From contig JAQFVV010000141.1 of NCBI GenBank assembly GCA_028023455.1, positions 2,408,843 through 2,472,842 on the forward strand: DNA of 64,000 bases. The letters are read 5' to 3'. A model generated the notes under the pieces. It was not told the origin of the DNA. It was given only the letters and a program-made list of their open reading frames with translations, and made no database searches. Shown here piece by piece: positions 49,211 through 64,000 of this stretch. Every line of letters starts with the position of its first letter. Position 1 is the stretch's first letter. This stretch comes from Epiperipatus broadwayi. Taxonomy: Eukaryota; Onychophora; Udeonychophora; Euonychophora; Peripatidae. Made by a program: the position numbers and the translations under genes.

Positions 49211-49569
49211 TGTAACATATAGGGTGTATGACCACAGACTTTCACATGACCCACCACTCTCTACACTATCTCTTAACACTGCTACACTCGAACACATATA
49301 TGTTGAAAAGATAAATAATCACCAATATACGTATTTCATGCTAAACCAGCAATCATCAGTTGATCCAGATTACTATCTCCACACATATATGCTATAAGTG
49401 CTCAGATATATATTAAGATAGTCAAACCTCATACTTTAATGGACATGCTTCAATCTACTACACAATCCAACTCTTCAACCGTCCATCCAACGACTGTATC
49501 AGTGTTAAGAGATAGTGTGGAGAGTGTGGGTCATGTGAAAGTCTGTTCTCATACACCCTATATGTTACA
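49211..49569. mobile_element. MITE-like element with ~70-bp terminal inverted repeats
   Basis: Left TGTAACATATAGGGTGTATG...CTCTTAACACT (49211-49280) and right AGTGTTAAGAG...CATACACCCTATATGTTACA (49501-49569) are near-perfect inverses. The 220-bp centre is non-coding. No clear target duplication. The TGTAAC ends and a nearby TATATAAG (about 49588) leave open that it is part of a solo LTR. Confidence 0.75.
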
Positions 49570-50640
49570 TGTATAGACACAGGTATATATAAGCCTGTGT
49601 GTTTCAGCTATTAAAAGAAAGTTGGTAAGTTATTGTGTTTAGTTATTAAAAGTTTATTCGTATTTTTTAAAGTTTAAAGTTTATAATATTTGTGGAGTTT
49701 ATAAAGTTTATCTGGAATTGCCAAATATTGTTAGTTAATTTTAATTTGTATTTTGAGCTGTTTTTTTTCTGTATTTGTGTAGTGACAAAATCCCTCTCAC
49801 TGACCCAAGTATATCTTGTAAAATAATAATATTCAATATATTTGAACCCTGAGAAAAATAAGTTATTAATTCGCGGTGCAATTTTGAATTTATGATACAT
49901 TTTTATATCTATAGTTATTTATTGTACTTGGATTTGAGTTATGTTATTTTCACCGTTTTATTAAAGTCAACAAAACTTTAATGCGTAAATTTCTTCTTTT
50001 GTCTTAAAATGTATAGCTTGTTTTGACTTTATGGTGAATATTCTAGTTTTGGCAAACTTGGATTCCTTATTTTATTTTAGTTTATCTTACTACCACTTAA
50101 TACAATATTAGTTTATAGTTCACAATCTTATTCTCCATGATGAACATTGTTCTCCTATTTCATATTGATCTTTCTTTTATTTCTTCATTCTCATTTCATC
50201 TTAATTCATTATCATAATTGATTCACCTTACACTGGCTTTTATTATATTATCGTCTTAATCATTCATTAGCCATTCTAACATCTTCTTTCTCTTATTTCG
50301 TTCTTAGGTTCGTTTCATTTTATTACTTAATTATTATTTATTTCATCATCCATCCATTCAGTCATCTACACCTAAATTTATTTATTGATCAATTCATAAT
50401 TTTAGTTATATATTCATTCCATAGAACTAATTGTTATTAGTTATTGGTTTGACGAATATTAAAATTATTTCATAATATTTTGTTTATGGATTTTCAGACT
50501 AGCATAACTAGAAGTTATTAACTTCATGTCAACTTTATGACCTTCTTTAGAATTATAGTTGGTTTTAAGCAATAATTTCTTTAATTTAACATTTCTTTAT
50601 ATGCTTATATTCTTAATTATTCTGTAGTGAGGGTTACAAT
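49570..50640. other. intergenic, no gene recognised
   Basis: AT-rich; nothing recognised apart from a short TA run near 50638-50651. Confidence 0.5.
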
Positions 50641-50654
50641 ATATATATATATTA

Positions 50655-52590
50655 TTAGTTTGGGAATATTCCGTGTAGTAAAATAGCTAATAGGCTAATG
50701 CTCCAGTACAATAACAATTACCTTGCTCGGAGTGTCATTTGTCTCAAATCATAGGAATGCCTGTGAGATTTAAAAACGTTTTTATATTTTTGTCTCTCCT
50801 CATAGTTAAATACTTTAGGTTGAGAAGTTTTAAAATTTATTTTGTCTCTCAATAGCTTCTTCCAAATGTTGTTAACCTTCTTTAATTCATACCTTTCATT
50901 TATGCTCTTGGGCCTTTTAAAATTCTCTATAGCTTCTCCTAGCAAACTCTGATCATATTCTTCAATTTTTGCTAGTCTATTTGTTTTATCAAAATTGATA
51001 TCATGATTAGTTAATTTTATATGATAATAAATAGCTGATGGATTGGATTTTTCTCTGACTGCTACAATGTCTTCTTCCTTTCTAATATTTATTTTACGAT
51101 TAGTCTGTCCAATTTATATACGTGAACAGACCCTACATGGAATTTCATATACACCATGGCACTCCAAATAATTTTTTTCTTTAGGAAGTGGAAATATTTC
51201 ATTATTTTTTTTGAAAAGTAGGGTAAACTGTGTGAATATTATTATTATTTAAAATGTTACCACTTTTATCAGTCACACCTTATATATATGATCAAATTGT
51301 CTTAATTTCTGATGTATCAAAATCTTTTTTTATATGTATAAGCCCTATTAACAACACTGTTTTAAAACCATTATCAATAAGCATTTTTTTTAGTAGCAGA
51401 AATATCCTGCAATAAATGGATATCATCAGAAAGTCTCTTAGTTCTATCTAACAATGTCTTTGCTACTGAAAATAGTTATATGGGACGGTGATAAGAAAAA
51501 TGTAGATACCTCCCTATGTGCATTGGTTTTTTATATATACTATGAGATAAAAAAAACCATTTTCCCTTATTTGAATTAAAACATCTAAAAAAATTGGTTA
51601 TTTTCTATCTCCATAGTAAATCTGATATTGTTGTGTAAAGAGTTTAAAAAATTAAAAAAGTCATCAAGAGCATGCTTACCATGAGGCCAAATAACAAAGG
51701 TATAATATACATATCTCAGCCATATAGATGGTTTTTTAACTGCTGAAGTCAAAATTTTAATTTCCAAATCCTACATAAAAATAGAAGCTAATGTTGGAGA
51801 AATTGGTGAACCCATAGCCCATCAAAAACATAAAATGTATTTGATAAGCAGTGTTCAATCAAAACCACAGAAAAATGAGATAATTGAATACGTTTTAAAA
51901 ACATGAATAGCTTCATTTACAGGTACACTAATAAAAAGTGAAACAGTATCAAAACTTACCAAAATATCATTCTTGGTCGTTTTAATATTGCGGATAAGTT
52001 CAAAAAAATAATTGGCATCTTTAACATATGATGACATTTCTATTAATTGTGGCTGTAAAAAAGAAGTCCAAAAAACGAGCTAGTGTCTGTGCTGGTGAAC
52101 CAACTGTACTTACAATCGGTCTCAATGGAATATCTGGTTTATGAATTTTTGGTAAACCATATAACTTTTCACCAGAATATTTTTCCCTGGGAGAAAGCTG
52201 GATCTTTGTTTTTAAATCTAGATCAGTAGAATAAATTAATGCTTTCGATTTCTTTTCAAGGTATGTCATAGGATTTCTATACATTTTCTTATAAATATTA
52301 TCATTTAATAAATTATGTATTTTCTTATAATAATCAGCCCTATTTAAAATTATTGTAGCATTACCATTGTCTGCTGGAAGGATAGCAATGAATTTGTCAT
52401 TAATTTAAAGCAAACAAAGCTCTTCTTTCATTAATTGGTAAAATAGTTTTAAGTGGTTTTGCTTTATGAAAAATATCTTATATTTCACCCCTCACTATAT
52501 CTGCTTTCCCGCAAGGTATTTTTGATAAAAAAATTTCCACTCTGCAAATAATATCATCATAAGGTAATTTTGGTGTAATCTCAAAATTAA
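50655..52590 (-). pseudogene. Penelope-like element family A, minus-strand copy 2 (longer 5' end)
   Basis: Same family as 7515-10630 but older. Going up the minus strand from its 3' end: the ATATTCCGTGTAG terminus and an eroded ribozyme region (about 50700-50735), the C-terminal FKRPKSINERYELKKVNNIW block (about 50920), endonuclease traces, YVDD changed to YVYYTF (about 51720), SFDTVSLFISVPVNEA (motif A, about 51930), and the fingers block LYGLPKIHKPDIPLRPIVS (about 52150), which the 9-kb pair lacks. N-terminal coding traces reach about 52590, where the plus-strand copy starts. Confidence 0.8.
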
Positions 52591-52599
52591 AATCTTTTA

Positions 52600-53855
52600 T
52601 TCAAAACTTTCAGTTCAAACTGATAATTTTCAATCTGATAAATTATTTACAGCAGATATACTTTTTTCTTCGGACATTTTAAATAAAGCAAAATCATCTA
52701 AAACTAATTTATCAATTAATGAAAGAACAGCTTTGTTTGGAAAAACTAACAAATATATTACCATAATTCTGGTAGATAAGGGTAATAGTATAGTAATTTT
52801 AAATAGGGATGATTATTATAACAAAAAAAACATAATTTATTCAATGATAATATTTATAAGAAAATTTATAGCGACCCTATGACTTACCTTAAAAAAAACA
52901 TTAATTTATTCTACTGACCAAGATTTAGAAACGAGATTTAGAAACGAGATTTAAAAACGAGATCCAGCTTACTGCCAGGGAAAATTTTTATTTTTATCCA
53001 AAATTATAACGTTTATCAAACATTCAATAACCAGATATTCCATAGAGACCGATTGCAATTGCAGTTGGTTCATCAACACAGATACTAACTCGTTTTTTTT
53101 TACTTTTTTACAGCCACATTTAACAGAAATGTCATCAGAAGTTAAAGATGCCAATCTTTTTCTTGAACTTAACCGGGATATTAAATTGACTAAGAATGAT
53201 ATTTTGGTATGTTTTGATATTGTTTGACTTTTTACTAATGTACCTGTAAATGAAGCTATTCATGTTTTAAAAAAAAATATTCAATTACCTAATTTTGTTG
53301 TGGTTTTGATTGAACACTGCTAATCGAATACATTTTTTTTTTTGTTTTTGATGGGCAGATGTATAAAAAAACATTAGGTCTAGCTATGAGTTCATCAATT
53401 TCTCCAGCATTATCTTCTATTTTTATGGAGGATTTGGAAAATAAAATTTTGAATTCAGACATTAAAAAACCATCGATATGGCTGAGGTATGTTGATGATA
53501 CCTTTGGTATTTGGCCTCATGGTAAGCATGCTCTTGATGATTTTTTTTTTAATTTTTTAAACTCTTTACACAGAAATATCAGATTTCCTATGGAATTAGA
53601 AAATAATAATTAATTGCTATTTTTAGATGTTTTTAATTGGAAGACGAAAGGATTGTTATTTATCTCATGGTATAAATAAATAAAAAAACACATTCTGGGA
53701 GGTATTTACATTTTTATTCTTATTACCATTCCCCACAACTATTTTCAATGGCAAATACATTGTTGGATAGAATTAAGAGACTTTCTGATGATAGCCATTT
53801 TTTCCAGGAAATGTCTGCTACTAAAAAAGGGCTTCTTCATAATATTATACACCCC
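52600..53855 (+). pseudogene. Penelope-like element family A, plus-strand copy 2, first part
   Basis: N-terminal traces (KAKSSKTNLSINERTALFG, then IILVDKGNSIVILNRDDYY, about 52690-52820), a broken fingers region, motif A remnants (about 53200), motif B (KKTLGLAMSSSISPALSSIF, about 53370), intact WLRYVDDTFGIWPHG (about 53480) and thumb sequence to about 53850. Many stops. It breaks off where PLE B begins and resumes at 56214. Confidence 0.8.
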
Positions 53856-56890
<3,035 letters not shown>

Positions 56891-57119
56891 CATGAAATCA
56901 TATATGATCACCATCATTATCAACCATTGTCAATCAACTGCAAAATGAAGGTCTCTCCAAGTTCAAACCATATTCTCTGATCTTCAGCTTCTATTCTCCA
57001 CATCACCCCTGCACATTTTCTTATTTTAACCATCCATCTCACATGTTGTCCTTTTCTGGGTCTTTTACAATTTCTTGGAATCCAGTTTAAGATTTCAATT
57101 GTTAATCTATTTCAAGAAC

Positions 57120-57195
57120 TCTTAAACTTTTAACTATTTATTTTAACAAATAATTTTATTTTAATAATATTTAGACAAAATTATTATGTACCAAC

Positions 57196-57244
<49 letters not shown>

Positions 57245-58059
57245 CTGCTTCACCTAGTGCCAATGTCATCAGCACTAGTCTGGGTTTAAACCCAACCTTA
57301 TTAACTGACACCCATCTCATAATAGGTGGAAGTATATTTTAATATTATAATCTTGTATATTTTATTCTTATTTTGTGATTAAAACTAACCTTTTATAATA
57401 ATTATTTATTTTATAATATTTGTAGAGCTATATTATGTTTATTTTATTAAGTTGGTATTTATATGTACATTAGGGGATCAATTGTATTTTTAGTCAAATA
57501 CTAAATGTGAAAGTCATTGTACTAAATTCCTAAAATTTTTCTAATCTAAACTTTAATTAAATAGATTTTGTTAGTACAATGACTGATAAACTTAATATGC
57601 TTGTTGTTGTTTTTTTTTAATTAGCAAATCAACCCTTGGGGGATGTTCAGGCAGAGTTATAGATTTTCCCTCCAAGCAGGCACCAACCTCACAGAACTGC
57701 TTAAAGAAATTACAATTGGTGGAGGCCAGTGTAGATTCAATCTGATAGATAAAGATCAGAACATATAAATAGTGAAAAGTTTGATAAGAGTGAGAGTTTT
57801 ACTGAAGAGTGATTAATCTATATACAAGACATCGTACCTAAAAGAATGGCTGGCTAAAAGATCGACCGTGCTTCCCGGAGCTTTGTCTCACCAGCTCATC
57901 AAGGCCATCCACTGCTGTCAACATCTAGCAGAGCCTATCTATGTCCAGAAAACCTGCTAATACTCTGACTGTAACTGCCTCTATCAAGCCGTAAAACATT
58001 TCCAATAGGTATTATTATAATCTCGAATAATCTATCAAGATCTCTTCCCATGTATTTTT

Positions 58060-58108
<49 letters not shown>

Positions 58109-59100
58109 ACCCTTACTTCTCGATGTATAATATAGTTTGAAATACAACTAGCTCAATTAAATTGTAATGCTTAATTAAAATTTGCATATCTATCTTTAAT
58201 ATACTTTTATATTATCATATTCGAATTAAATTTATTATTAATTATCAAAATCAATATATTTCTATAGTATGTACTAATTAAATAAGTATTTATTAAAATC
58301 ATGAGACTGTGAAGTAAAGTTACAAAGTAATAAGTAGATTTACATTGAGTCAATATCTTCCAAGACATTGTCTCAATGGCATAAGAATACTGTCACCTCC
58401 TTATTAACTTACTACTACCTCTACAGCATTCTTATGGCTTTTAAATAAAATAAACTATCTTTAAATGTAATAAATAAATAAATCTTAATTTTATTAAGAA
58501 AATATAATTAAATAATCTCAGGTTCTTCTAATTATCTTAAAGTAATGATAACTCATGTAAATAAGTACGATATGGGATTTTATATCAAACCTAAATACAC
58601 CTAACTTATTCTAATAACAATATAATACTAATCTTAGAGTATAACTTAATCTTATCTATTTCTGTTATATCATCAATCATTAAATAAATAATCATATGTA
58701 TATCTTTTATTTTCATATAGCATCTTAATTTTGGAATAGATCAAAATTTTATAATTTAATAATCTGTGGCAATAAATAATATTGTACTCTTATAATGTGC
58801 ATTATAATTACCTCATGACCATAATAATATTATATGTTAATATCAATCAATTCTTATAAGATGATAATCAGGAAAATATTGTATTTATTTCTAAAATAAT
58901 ATTAATAAATTCACATTGTGCAAATATTATGTTTATTCAAATTATCTGCTGTCAAATGCTGTGGTGCAAAATAATGAACTCGACACACTTTTAAAACAAA
59001 TTAAACAAATTTATTTACATTAACTTTGATTAAGAATCTATTTACAATATTTACAGTTCAAAATTAGAAAAACAAAGGAAAATAAAATATATAAAAATAT
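57120..59100. repeat. dispersed AT-rich repeat, copy 2
   Basis: Homologous to 3386-4150 and 6760-7140 in the same order. The copy is interrupted between two TA tracts (57200-57242 and 58063-58104) by about 820 bp of unrelated sequence that copy 1 lacks. No coding capacity seen. Confidence 0.6.
57243..58062. other. unassigned insert between two TA tracts
   Basis: Less AT-rich than its surroundings. Around 57838-57950 one frame is open over about 35 codons (KEWLAKRSTVLPGALSHQ, then a Cys/His-containing stretch) but ends in TAA and matches nothing I know. It could be the body of an element inserted at a TA tract. Confidence 0.35.
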
Positions 59101-62100
59101 TAATACAAGATGTTTACACTGTTATTAACTCATACTCCTAATAAGTAATTATACATTCTTTAAAATACTGTACTAATAACATTGAAGTATGTTTTCAAAC
59201 TTAGACTTTAAATAAGCATCAGTAAATTCAATCATTACACAGAAAAAATTTATGTAAACAATATTCATGTAGCATATGTAAACAATTAAACTTTATTAAT
59301 TAAATTGCTACATCACTTAAATATTACTGTTATTCATTTCATCATGTACTAGTATGTGTTCACTTTAATATCAGCATTACTCTAATAGCATAATATAGAA
59401 ACTAATGTATCTTTGTAATGTAACAACAATAATTGATTATAATTTATATTTCATTTAATGCAATTCATGCTACATGTTTTATCAAATATGCATTACATAT
59501 ATGTACTATTAAATAATAATATCTAAATTATTCATTAATTTCAAATTCATAAAGTATAATATTAGATAAATTCTATGATTCTTTTCTATGTAAAATTATT
59601 ACTTTACTTTATATGTTATTCTACTCCTTTTAAATAACTTTCTTTCTACAAAACATCCTCTAAAATTTACTTAAACTTTCCGGAAAAACAATCATCAATT
59701 TTAAATAAATACTAATTATCCATACTATTGATACTTCATCATCTATATTCGGTAAATCTCCAACTCAAATATAAACTTCTACATAAAACTTAACTTAATT
59801 TCTCGAATAAAACCAAATAAAATATAGACTTTTAAATCTCTTCTTAACTTGCAATAAAATAATTACTTATGAATAATAAATATAATTCTAATACTCCAAC
59901 ATAATAATAATAAAAATAAAAATCAAAATTTATTTACGAAAGAATCATATAATTATTTCTAAGCTTCTTATGTAATGTTGTATCGTATTTATATCATAAA
60001 TTCAAATTATGCATATTTAAATAAAACTGTTACTGCCAATATAATGTGTGTGTATTTTTAAAATAATCATACATTCATTCAAAACAACACAATATTTGGT
60101 TGATCTAAAGAAAACATATTAATACATCAAAATTATTATTATTATATAATTTTTACCATCAATAATGATTTAATGTACAGTCCATCTTCCAATAATCTTC
60201 GGAATTACAGCTTCATAAAAAATAATTCACATTTACACTCACGATCATTCTTTAACATATTCCGTATTATATTAATTATAAAATAAACTTATGCAATTAA
60301 TCATTATATTATTTTTAGTTATTATTTAAAGAAATGTACCTATCTTATTTTAATAGATTAATAATATTTAAATTTTATGTTAGATAAATAAAAAAAAATT
60401 CATATTACGTAACTCCAGCGATGTTTTCTTTTCTCACCATAATAGTTCTTTAATCCTAGGCACATATTCATTAGAACACCATTTCCTGTTTCCGGTCCAT
60501 CACGTGTTTTTTTAAAAGTTTATGAAAAACGAAAACGTTCTTTTAAAACAAAATAAAAGTTAATTTTTCCATAAGAAATAAAATAAATTAAAATAGTTCA
60601 TAGGATCCTGATTTAGTTATTTTTAAAATATTATTCAAAAGTTATTATCCTAGCTTAGTCTTTAGTTTTATGAAAAATTATCATTTAACTATTTTAAATT
60701 AACTGGGACGTCCACTTGCGCATCTCTTAACAAAATATACAGGTAAGAATAAGCTTTTTCATCTAAACAACCAGCGTTTAAATTATTTCAATATAATAAT
60801 CTTTATTATATTAAGATTTCTAGCTAAATATATTTTTAATCTATTTGCCTTTTTAAAATTGTCCACATTCAGTCTTTTAATCATAAAGACTTAACAAGGC
60901 AAGTATTCAAAGCTACTTTCATTTCTAATATCTTTCCTTAAGATATATATAAATTTATATCTTACAAAATACTTTCTTTATAAAGAAGTATTTTATTCTT
61001 TAAAGTATTTAATTTTCTAATAGTCAATAGCAATTAGCTTTTAAAATTATATACTATCCAAAATATTACTTTTCTCCATCTCGTAATTATCCGAACTAAT
61101 CCAGCGTTTGTCATACTTTTAGTATAAAGTTTCCGATATATTTTCACTATATATGATGTTCCCATGACTATTTGCTTGTAAATTGAGCTTGATATAGAGA
61201 CGATCGATAGGGAAAATTAAATTAACACTGCATGTCTATCATTTAAAACTTTTATAACTTATTTACAAGACACTCTTATAATTTTGAAAAATGATTTTAA
61301 AAGCGTCTATAAAAATTTACGTAGCTATTTTAATAACACAATTAACTTGAAAAATCAATCACAAAGTCCTCTCCTAACAATTGACCTGAGCTTTTATACC
61401 GGAAGAAACTTCCCATTTGATTGGTACATTTAAACAATCAATTTGCTGGCTTATTTACATATTTACCAACAACACAAAATTAAAAATAAATAATGACTTA
61501 TTTAATATTTAATATTTATTACATTATTACATTTTTAAAATAATTCTTATCGTTTATTTAAATCTATTAAACACTTTTAAAAAGTATATTATTTTACTTG
61601 ATTTTAATTTTAACTTTTATAAGATTATTTTTAAATAAACTAAGTATTTTTTATACGTCATATTTTTAAAACAATATTTTAAAATCAGATTTAATATTTC
61701 ACATTGAATATCTTTATTTTTATCTCGTGATAACTCACGTATTATTTATAAATTTATAACATGATTTTTAAAATAGTTTTGCAACTTTGCTAAATAACTT
61801 CCAAGCATGTTTGTGTATATTTAACTAACATCTGTTTCTTCAACACAAGAAATGCTTGTTATAATCTAAAAATAACTAACAATTGCATTTTTAAAATAAA
61901 TATTTTTAAAATAAATAAGATATTATAACAAATTTTTAAAATAATTATTTGATATCATTAAAATCAAATATTAATCTTCTATTTAAGTATTTATAATAAT
62001 TAAAAATATTTATATTCTTTTATATCATTATTTTATCAACAATAAATATATGTATTTAATCTTACTTGTCTTTTAAACACTTTTAGCTTTAAATACCTAT

Positions 62101-62985
62101 TTATTAAATATATTAATGCAGTATTGATTATGGCCATTTTTTCCAACTATATATTATAATCATCATCATTTAAAATGTCTCTCTCAATATCAGCACAATT
62201 TTACATATCAAATACTCATAGATTGCTTTAATTAAACTTTTTGAAATATTACCATAAGCAAAATTAACATCACATATTCAAATATATCTTAAATTTAAAA
62301 TTTTTAATAATTTAGCACAAAAATTAGATGGTGACCCATACAAAAGGGCACAATATATATGTCTGTGAATCTAATTTTGCTCTCAAATGATTTCTTTATA
62401 TTTAATCCTATTCTCATATGCTTTTTAACTTTCTTTTCTTTAATTTCGGTGCGGTCATTTATTTATAGATATTTATGACTTGATTATATATATATGTTTT
62501 TTTTTTATTTTATTTACTAATTTGCCAATCTAAGCAAACTGGCGATTTTTAATTTATAAAAATCTTTTCTGTCATTTTTTTTTCATACAAAGGTTATTAA
62601 CGTCCCCTTAAAATATATGTAATGCATTATAAATTAATACATTTGCCAGATTGTTTTATGAATCAACATTGTAGGTTCGTTTTTTTTTTAATATAAAAAT
62701 TGATTTGTTTAACCCAGTGAAAATCCAGAACTTTGGCTAATTAACGCTTTGATATCATATAAAATATTATTTATTCAATTCTGAAAGAGTGACTTATTAA
62801 TTGTTTTTCTATGTATAACTGCTATTTCTTTTAGTTTCCATACTCTTAAAATATATGCTTTATTATTTTCCATTATTATAAAACCAACAAAGGTGGGATT
62901 GATTTGTTTTAAATGTTAGGACAGGGAAGGGGGAAATCTTAATGTTTTTATTGTTAATTAGAATTTTAACGTATGTGAAATATTC
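59101..62985. other. intergenic, no gene recognised
   Basis: Nearly 3.9 kb of very AT-rich sequence with no coding-like frame, no recognised repeat and no RNA gene. Confidence 0.6.
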
Positions 62986-62986
62986 T

Positions 62987-64000
<1,014 letters not shown>

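Noticed and set aside
57295-57310. ACTAGTCTGGGTTTAAACCCAAC as a solo Gypsy LTR start
   Set aside because: Only this short palindrome resembles the LTR start; the following sequence does not match the LTR.

Overview
This is a window of nuclear DNA from a eukaryote, almost certainly an invertebrate animal. It is strongly AT-rich and packed with TA, AAT/TTA and GATA microsatellites. It carries Penelope-like elements (PLEs) with GIY-YIG endonucleases, APE-type LINEs, one Ty3/Gypsy LTR retrotransposon and a single-exon rhodopsin-class GPCR. I cannot name the species: cnidarian and lophotrochozoan genomes both fit. There is no bacterial gene organisation and no operon.

Layout. 1-7.5 kb: an inverted pair of foldback-like repeats (277-1240), a tRNA-derived SINE with a 15-bp target duplication, palindromic TA repeats, a 56-bp minimal foldback-type copy and a diverged dispersed repeat. 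7.5-10.7 kb: two copies of one PLE (family A) head to head, each ending in a hammerhead-ribozyme-like motif. 14.9-19.4 kb: a second PLE (family D, minus strand), split by a 2.5-kb array element with target duplications. 20.65-20.98 kb: a short inverted pair of PLE-type ends. 21.5-22.4 kb: an intact melatonin-receptor-like GPCR, the only convincing host gene. 23.0-30.2 kb: a young Gypsy element with nearly identical LTRs but a frameshifted gag-pol; its 3' end runs into a 500-N gap (30238-30737). 33.1-35.0 kb: a PLE (family C) bounded by 121-bp inverted repeats. 35.1-37.6 kb: a TIR-bounded element filled with 417-bp tandem repeats. 40.5-47.9 kb: three decayed LINE fragments separated by long (TTA)n tracts. 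49.2-49.6 kb: a MITE-like inverted repeat. 50.7-56.9 kb: a second head-to-head pair of family A PLEs, one interrupted by another PLE (family B). 57.1-59.1 kb: the second copy of the dispersed repeat. The rest holds no gene I can recognise.

How it fits together. Apart from the GPCR, the window is a record of self-replicating DNA. The most interesting material is (i) a foldback-like superfamily whose members share a palindromic core, have terminal inverted repeats and carry internal satellite-like arrays; (ii) PLEs whose stop codon lies inside the ribozyme core and whose ribozyme stem III is self-complementary, suggesting action as an RNA dimer; and (iii) repeated TA tracts flanked by inverted copies of neighbouring unique sequence, which look like fold-back template switching or an assembly artefact.
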